A stretch of 64,000 bases of DNA from NCBI RefSeq assembly GCF_026262505.1, contig NC_067204.1, positions 4,063,797 through 4,127,796 of the forward strand, in the 5' to 3' direction. Below are positions 59,736 through 64,000 of this stretch, in pieces. The notes beneath the pieces are model-generated. The model worked only from the letters and a program-made list of their open reading frames with translations. It did not search any database and had not been told where the DNA came from. The DNA is from Trichomonas vaginalis G3 (Eukaryota; Parabasalia; Trichomonadida; Trichomonadidae). The stretch's first letter is position 1. Each line of letters begins with the position of its first letter. The translations under genes and the position numbers were made by a program.

Positions 59736-61025
59736 ATGTCGAAAGAAACAGCGTCTATGAGAGAAATACAACACAACCGACAACTCATTTTGCAAGCTCT
59801 AAATAAGAACACAACAAACTTTTCAAACTATTCTAAGATATCTGAGTCATTGAAAGAAGGAAACTTAAAACTGACGATAAACCCATTGACAGACGAGTTT
59901 CTGTTTCAAGACAGTAAGAACCATACTGTTTGTATAAATCCAACAAAAAGAACTTTAAACGAGAAACCTATAGATGAACTTCTTTTGAAAGCAGATATTG
60001 ACAACAAAGCTGACAAAGAGTATGTCATTGAAAAAGTTCAAGAAGAACATGACAGAGCAGATGCAACATATGCAACAAAAGAGGATGTTGAAAAGAAAGC
60101 TGACAAAGAGTATGTTGACGATGAGTTAGCATATCTGGCTAGTGGGTTAGTGAAGAAGGCAGATAAGGAATATGTGGATGAAAAAGACAATGAAATTATA
60201 AAAAGGGTTGAATGGTACCATGAACGGACATCGAAGATTTTAGAAGGTAAAGCCAATACAGGGTGGGTTTCAGGATGTTTAGACCTTAAAGCCGACAAAG
60301 AAGCTGTAGATATGTTGGCACAAACGGTTTCAAGTCATACCAGAGGTTTAATGGAAGATGGACAACAGTTGAAAGAGCTTGAGAAAGGTGTTACAGAGTT
60401 AAGGAATACAAAAGCAGACTCGACATGGATAAAAGGATATGTAGATGCAACAAAAGAACGTATTTTCGCATGGACAGAAGGAACATACCCACAAAAATAT
60501 CATAGACATAGCATCTCTGACGTAAATGAACTTGAAGAAAAGTTATATAAAAAAGCAGACAAAACAGAGCTTCAAACATTAAAGACAGAAATACTTCAAA
60601 CATTATATCCTATAGGCTCTATTTATACGTCAATGAACTCTACCAGACCAGAAGTAGTACTTGGTTTTGGAACTTGGACTCAAATAGTCGACAGGTTTTT
60701 GTATTGTGCAAACTCTTCAAAGGAAACAGGTGGAAGTAAAACGATTTCAGGTGCAAATTTACCTGCGCACAGTCACTACGTAAGTTTAACTACATCTCGA
60801 GAAGGTGGGCATAGGCATAAATATTGGGATTGGACAGGAATGACAAAAGGTAAAGGATATGATGTTAAAGACAACGTTCAGTTTGCTATAAATTGTTACT
60901 TGGATAACACTGAGGTAGGAGGAGACCATACACATTTCGTTTCAGGGTATACGCAAACAACGGGACAAAGTAAAGAATACATGCCACCTTACATGACAGT
61001 TTACGCATGGTATAGAAATGCTTAG
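59736..61025 (+). CDS. Element 3 fibre protein, copy B (looks whole)
   Basis: 429 residues. Residues 1-80 form the attachment-like region (LKLTINPLTDEFLFQDSKNH). About 85-300 is a shaft of KADKEYVDE and related coiled-coil units. The tip begins at YPIGSIYTSMNSTRPEVVLG, then FGTWTQIVDRFLYCANSS, LPAHSHYV, HRHKYW and DHTHFV (His-x-His pairs), ending MPPYMTVYAWYRNA. The tip belongs to the phage baseplate/tail-collar domain type. Interlocked TTAG with the integrase. The shaft lacks the 66-bp repeats of copy A. Confidence 0.85.
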   Translation: MSKETASMREIQHNRQLILQALNKNTTNFSNYSKISESLKEGNLKLTINPLTDEFLFQDSKNHTVCINPTKRTLNEKPIDELLLKADIDNKADKEYVIEKVQEEHDRADATYATKEDVEKKADKEYVDDELAYLASGLVKKADKEYVDEKDNEIIKRVEWYHERTSKILEGKANTGWVSGCLDLKADKEAVDMLAQTVSSHTRGLMEDGQQLKELEKGVTELRNTKADSTWIKGYVDATKERIFAWTEGTYPQKYHRHSISDVNELEEKLYKKADKTELQTLKTEILQTLYPIGSIYTSMNSTRPEVVLGFGTWTQIVDRFLYCANSSKETGGSKTISGANLPAHSHYVSLTTSREGGHRHKYWDWTGMTKGKGYDVKDNVQFAINCYLDNTEVGGDHTHFVSGYTQTTGQSKEYMPPYMTVYAWYRNA

Positions 61026-61981
61026 TCGTCATTTTCAACTTCTTTAGCATATTCGTCAGGAGTTGTCTTATATTTGTTAGGAACTGTCTTTGAAAGTATA
61101 CCACCTTGAACTTTGACAAGTTTGAAACGAGGTCTGGCAATAGTAGTTTTATCTTCTGCTTGCAGTGTGTACATTTTGCCATGTTTGCCTAAAACTTCAT
61201 AATATTCTCTTGTATACTTTCTTCTATTTTTACGAACACGAATGCGAGTACCTGTCGAGTTCCCATTGTTGTCATAGTCAATAGTATTTTCATATGGGTC
61301 GCGTTTAGGTATTTCTATTTTTACTTTGTCACCTTTCTTAAGTTTGAAGCCTGGCATTCTTTCTTGTTTGTCTCTTTTGACTAAACTATTAAATATATAG
61401 TCTTTCTCTAAGTCAGGGTTGTTTTTCATTTCTTCGGGGGAGTGGTTTCCCAAACCTTTTTGTTTACGGTTATTGTAAATATTTAAAACTTGTCTCATCT
61501 TTGCCATGGAGAAATGTCTATATTTGTCGTCATATGACATCTCACCTACCTCACCACCTTGTGGTTGGTTTAAGTCTCTTAAGATTTTTATACAACTGTC
61601 AATGACACCAAGAGCAGAATGGTTTTGGTCGACAATGAAATATTGGTTTACATTTTTTGAACGCAGATAGTTTTTTACATCATCTGATTTGAAAGAACTT
61701 TCACAGTCAGATGTCAGTTTTGTTGGATGGTATTTGTCAACGAATATTGTCAAAGCAGTTTTCACATCTAAAATATTTTTGGACTGTAATGGTATGGCTT
61801 CACAGTATCTTGTGTTTTGACCAACAAATATTAGCCAGTATGGTGGTCCATCTTCTCTATACCTCGGAATGTTTTCCAAGATATCCATAAACCAAGCATT
61901 TGGTGTTGAACTAAAGATTTTTACCATGAGTGCTTTCTTTGTCGCTTTAGAAACATACGGGTCCTTGTTTGGATTCGTCAT
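61022..61981 (-). CDS. Element 3 retroviral-type integrase, copy B
   Basis: 319 residues, looks whole. The rve core has WFMDILENIP (first acidic region), LTSDCESSFKSDDVKN (second) and QNHSALGVIDSCIKILRDLN (third region). A QPQGGEVGEM segment, possibly a worn mini-repeat, follows. The C-terminal part has a GDKVKIEIPKRDP SH3-like strand and a basic RVRKNRRKYTREYYEV. It diverges from the pVI-like gene, with 16 bp between starts. Confidence 0.85.
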   Translation of the reverse strand: MTNPNKDPYVSKATKKALMVKIFSSTPNAWFMDILENIPRYREDGPPYWLIFVGQNTRYCEAIPLQSKNILDVKTALTIFVDKYHPTKLTSDCESSFKSDDVKNYLRSKNVNQYFIVDQNHSALGVIDSCIKILRDLNQPQGGEVGEMSYDDKYRHFSMAKMRQVLNIYNNRKQKGLGNHSPEEMKNNPDLEKDYIFNSLVKRDKQERMPGFKLKKGDKVKIEIPKRDPYENTIDYDNNGNSTGTRIRVRKNRRKYTREYYEVLGKHGKMYTLQAEDKTTIARPRFKLVKVQGGILSKTVPNKYKTTPDEYAKEVENDD

Positions 61982-61997
61982 TTTTATCCTATAAGAA

Positions 61998-62399
61998 ATG
62001 GGTTTATTTGGCGCGTTAGCAGGAGTTGCATCTAGATTTTTACCCGCAGTGGGAACACTAGCCAGAGGTGCATTTGGAATTGGAAGGAAGATTTTGAGTA
62101 CATTAGGTATACTGAAAGAGAAAGCACAACCTATTATACAAACTGTACAGAAAGGTTGGGAGGTAGCACGAGATGCAGCAAATCTTATTCCAAATCCTGA
62201 AACAAGAGGAAAAGTTCAAGGATGGATGGATAATGTTTCCAGACAAGCAGGAAACTACTATAACAAAGCAAATGACTACTATAACCAAGCAGGGCACTAC
62301 ATGGACCAAGGTGAAAGATTCTTTAACAGAGGATATAACCATGCACAACAGTGGGTAAACAACAACCAACCTCAACCACCTCAAACGTGGGGAATGTAA
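61998..62399 (+). CDS. pVI-like amphipathic virion protein candidate, copy B
   Basis: 133 residues, looks whole. MGLFGALAGVASRFLP, a Gly-rich hydrophobic N-terminus, GIGRKILSTLGILKEKAQPI helix, then Tyr/Asn-rich repeats (YYNKANDYYNQAGHYMDQG) and a Gln/Pro tail. Loosely resembles adenovirus protein VI in layout. The leader TTTTTATCCTATAAG is present. Confidence 0.55.
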   Translation: MGLFGALAGVASRFLPAVGTLARGAFGIGRKILSTLGILKEKAQPIIQTVQKGWEVARDAANLIPNPETRGKVQGWMDNVSRQAGNYYNKANDYYNQAGHYMDQGERFFNRGYNHAQQWVNNNQPQPPQTWGM

Positions 62400-62418
62400 A
62401 TTTTTTTACTGAGATGAA

Positions 62419-62574
62419 ATGAACAATACAGCATTGAGACAAATGGGCTCAAGATGGATTTGTCGGCTTCCAGCAGTTACACAACCACGTGTTTGTCAAG
62501 TTCTTCCTATACCTCAAGAAGTTTTAGACCGACTTAAAAAACAACAACAACCAGTTGAAAACAAACCAAACTAA
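62419..62574 (+). CDS. 51-residue protein (element 3)
   Basis: MNNTALRQMGSRWICRLP ... KKQQQPVENKPN. Small basic protein with two cysteines, 19 bp after the preceding stop and 19 bp before the next start. Its leader (TTTTTTACTGAGATGAA) is the same as that of the following gene, which argues it is real. Confidence 0.5.
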   Translation: MNNTALRQMGSRWICRLPAVTQPRVCQVLPIPQEVLDRLKKQQQPVENKPN

Positions 62575-62593
62575 AATTTTTTACTGAGATGAA

Positions 62594-63178
62594 ATGACCG
62601 AAGAAGTTGAAACGGTAGATTTGACACCACAAACAAAAAGTTCAGAACCATTGTCAAAACCTGTCAAAGAACTTACAGATGAAGAGAAAAATTCAATAAT
62701 AGAAAGTGCCAGGTCTGGAAATACAAACCCTAACTACAAAGTCACTTTTCATAGAAATGGAACGGCTAGTATCTCAAAAAAGAAACAGACTCTCACAAAT
62801 AAAATATTGAAGTCTGAAGGAACTAAAGAGACAGCAGATGGAAAAGTTTACTTCACTGACCAACAGTTCATTATAGAACATCTCATTGACTTAGAGTCGA
62901 AATATTCTAAACTTTACAACAAACACAAAAAGTTGAAAGGAAAACAAAAACAAATGGCATATGATATTTACGAAGATGTTGACGACACAACCATACCTGC
63001 AAGTGAGGTAAAGTCAGAGGAACCGAAAAGTGACGAAAAACCAATAGAAGAAGGTGAGCCAAAAACTGAAGAAAAACCAAAACCAAAGTTTAGTCTCCAG
63101 ACTAAACCAAGCCAACCTTCATTAGCTGGTATGGGTTGGCGTCAAAGACTTATGGCAGCCGGTGGTTATGTTAAGTAA
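62594..63178 (+). CDS. Maverick protein with KDG-type hairpin and Gly-rich end
   Basis: 194 residues (MTEEVETVDLTPQ ...). YKVTFHRNGTASISKKKQ matches the hairpin pattern of the element 1 genes at 806 and 7884. A coiled-coil region (LESKYSKLYNKHKKLKGKQ), an acidic Pro/Glu/Lys linker and the C-terminus GMGWRQRLMAAGGYVK follow. The MAAGGY end recalls protease-processed virion precursors. Looks whole. Function unknown; the hairpin family may be a virion component. Confidence 0.55.
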   Translation: MTEEVETVDLTPQTKSSEPLSKPVKELTDEEKNSIIESARSGNTNPNYKVTFHRNGTASISKKKQTLTNKILKSEGTKETADGKVYFTDQQFIIEHLIDLESKYSKLYNKHKKLKGKQKQMAYDIYEDVDDTTIPASEVKSEEPKSDEKPIEEGEPKTEEKPKPKFSLQTKPSQPSLAGMGWRQRLMAAGGYVK

Positions 63179-63208
63179 AGAAAAAAATATTTTTTTATTT
63201 TTATAAAA

Positions 63209-64000
63209 ATGCCCCCATATAGAATGGATAGAAAATCTGCTAGAATAAAAGCAGAGTTGCAAAGATATGGTTGGAGAGTTTCGAAGAATTTTAAATATAG
63301 GAAGGGAAGACCCATAAAAGTCTATGACAAATTGTCTGGTCTTCGCTACGAGATGGACTTGGAAACAGCGCGCGCCAATTATCCAAACAGACTAGAGAGG
63401 TTAGAAGAAGAACGTCTTATGAATATGCCTTTCGATGTTACTGAGCCTCAAGTTGAAGGACACGACGGCTTTGCCAGGTTCTATTGGAAACATGACGAAC
63501 AATTGCATCCTTTGAGAAGGAAAAAAGGAAAAGGTGAAGACACACATGCTCCCATGGAAAGAACAAGATATGCATATGAAAAGTATCGTGAAGTTAGAAG
63601 TCAAATTACATCTGGTCGAACCTTTACAGTAAACTTTGACGAAGGAAAGAACAAAGAAGGCTTCATGGGTGTACTTGCTGCTATACAAGACGGAAATAAG
63701 AAAGGATACAATCTCAGACTAACTATAACAGATTTGGACGGTCATATATACTATGCGCATGGCAATGTCACAACAGCCGCACAACTTCTTGACGCTTTCA
63801 AGACTACAAAGAGAGAACAAATGGTTGACTCCGACTCAGACATTTTGAATGCAATTGAAGGAATTGCAAGCGTGAAGTTCGAATGGTATCAACCCAACCC
63901 TCAAGCAGTCAGACAACATGCTGGATACTTCCCGTTCAGAAATAAGTCTGACATTGACTTGACAAGGTATGGAATTTACAATTCAATTGAAACAATTGTC
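63209..64000 (+). CDS. polB: Element 3 PolB, N-terminal part (runs off window)
   Basis: 264 codons without a stop to the window end. MPPYRMDRKSARIKAELQ begins a basic region; DGHIYYAHGNVTTAAQLLDA and YFPFRNKSDIDLTRYGIY follow. The last segment is similar in order to the region of element 1 PolB just before its EDNCFVYA motif (PINLERYQIFNELN), so this is the N-terminal domain of a Maverick polymerase. No catalytic motif is in the window. The leader TTTTTTTATTTTTATAAAA is the usual motif. Confidence 0.6.
   Translation, partial: MPPYRMDRKSARIKAELQRYGWRVSKNFKYRKGRPIKVYDKLSGLRYEMDLETARANYPNRLERLEEERLMNMPFDVTEPQVEGHDGFARFYWKHDEQLHPLRRKKGKGEDTHAPMERTRYAYEKYREVRSQITSGRTFTVNFDEGKNKEGFMGVLAAIQDGNKKGYNLRLTITDLDGHIYYAHGNVTTAAQLLDAFKTTKREQMVDSDSDILNAIEGIASVKFEWYQPNPQAVRQHAGYFPFRNKSDIDLTRYGIYNSIETIV

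Larger units (their letters stand above)
50903..64000. mobile_element. Maverick/Polinton element 3 (partial, with internal duplication)
   Basis: Carries an adenine methyltransferase, penton-like protein, fibre, integrase, amphipathic virion proteins and the start of PolB. The right end is outside the window and no left TIR is recognised; the 6.3-kb transposon abuts it. A direct duplication with a period of 6,090 bp makes two copies of the methyltransferase-to-pVI-like block. The first copy is heavily broken from the fibre onward (about a dozen or more breaks); the second looks mostly whole. Confidence 0.8.

Overview
The window looks like nuclear DNA of the parabasalid Trichomonas vaginalis or a close relative. 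It is AT-rich and intron-free. The two host-type genes carry the TCAYW initiator immediately upstream of the ATG, as T. vaginalis genes do. Most of the sequence is made of Maverick/Polinton elements encoding protein-primed-type PolB, a retroviral-type integrase, an A32-like packaging ATPase, jelly-roll capsid candidates and fibres. All family assignments were made by eye from motifs; no database was searched.

Layout. (1) 1-168 and 26243-about 38527 belong to an older Maverick (element 2), split inside its DNA polymerase gene. (2) 169-26242 is a Maverick (element 1) with about 650-bp terminal inverted repeats (TIRs) and a 6-bp target duplication, inserted in element 2. (3) 1844-6566 is a 4.7-kb DNA transposon with 929-bp TIRs and a perfect 8-bp target duplication, inserted in the capsid gene of element 1. 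(4) 38531-40110 is a 35-bp satellite that abuts the broken right edge of element 2. (5) 40111-44623 is host DNA with two genes: a GT2 (ALG5/DPM-like) protein and a thioredoxin-fold ER protein. (6) 44624-50902 is a DDE DNA transposon with about 450-bp TIRs. (7) 50903-64000 is part of a third Maverick (element 3), carrying an adenine methyltransferase. It contains a direct duplication with a period of 6,090 bp and runs off the window in its PolB gene.

How the parts fit. Each Maverick has a replication set (PolB, integrase), a virion set (capsid candidates, packaging ATPase, amphipathic pVI-like proteins) and a fibre with a phage tail-collar type tip. Cargo differs: KilA-N genes in element 1, an AEP-SF3 primase-helicase in element 2 and a Dam-like methyltransferase in element 3. 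In elements 1 and 2 the same family of noncoding repeats, rich in GTGACA boxes and arranged as inverted copies, brackets the different cargo. A second unexplained signal is a roughly 30-bp double-hairpin mini-repeat that reads PQxGExE in frame inside several unrelated proteins. Most Maverick genes share a TATTTTTAT motif just upstream of the ATG, unlike the host initiator. Convergent Maverick genes repeatedly end in interlocked stop codons.
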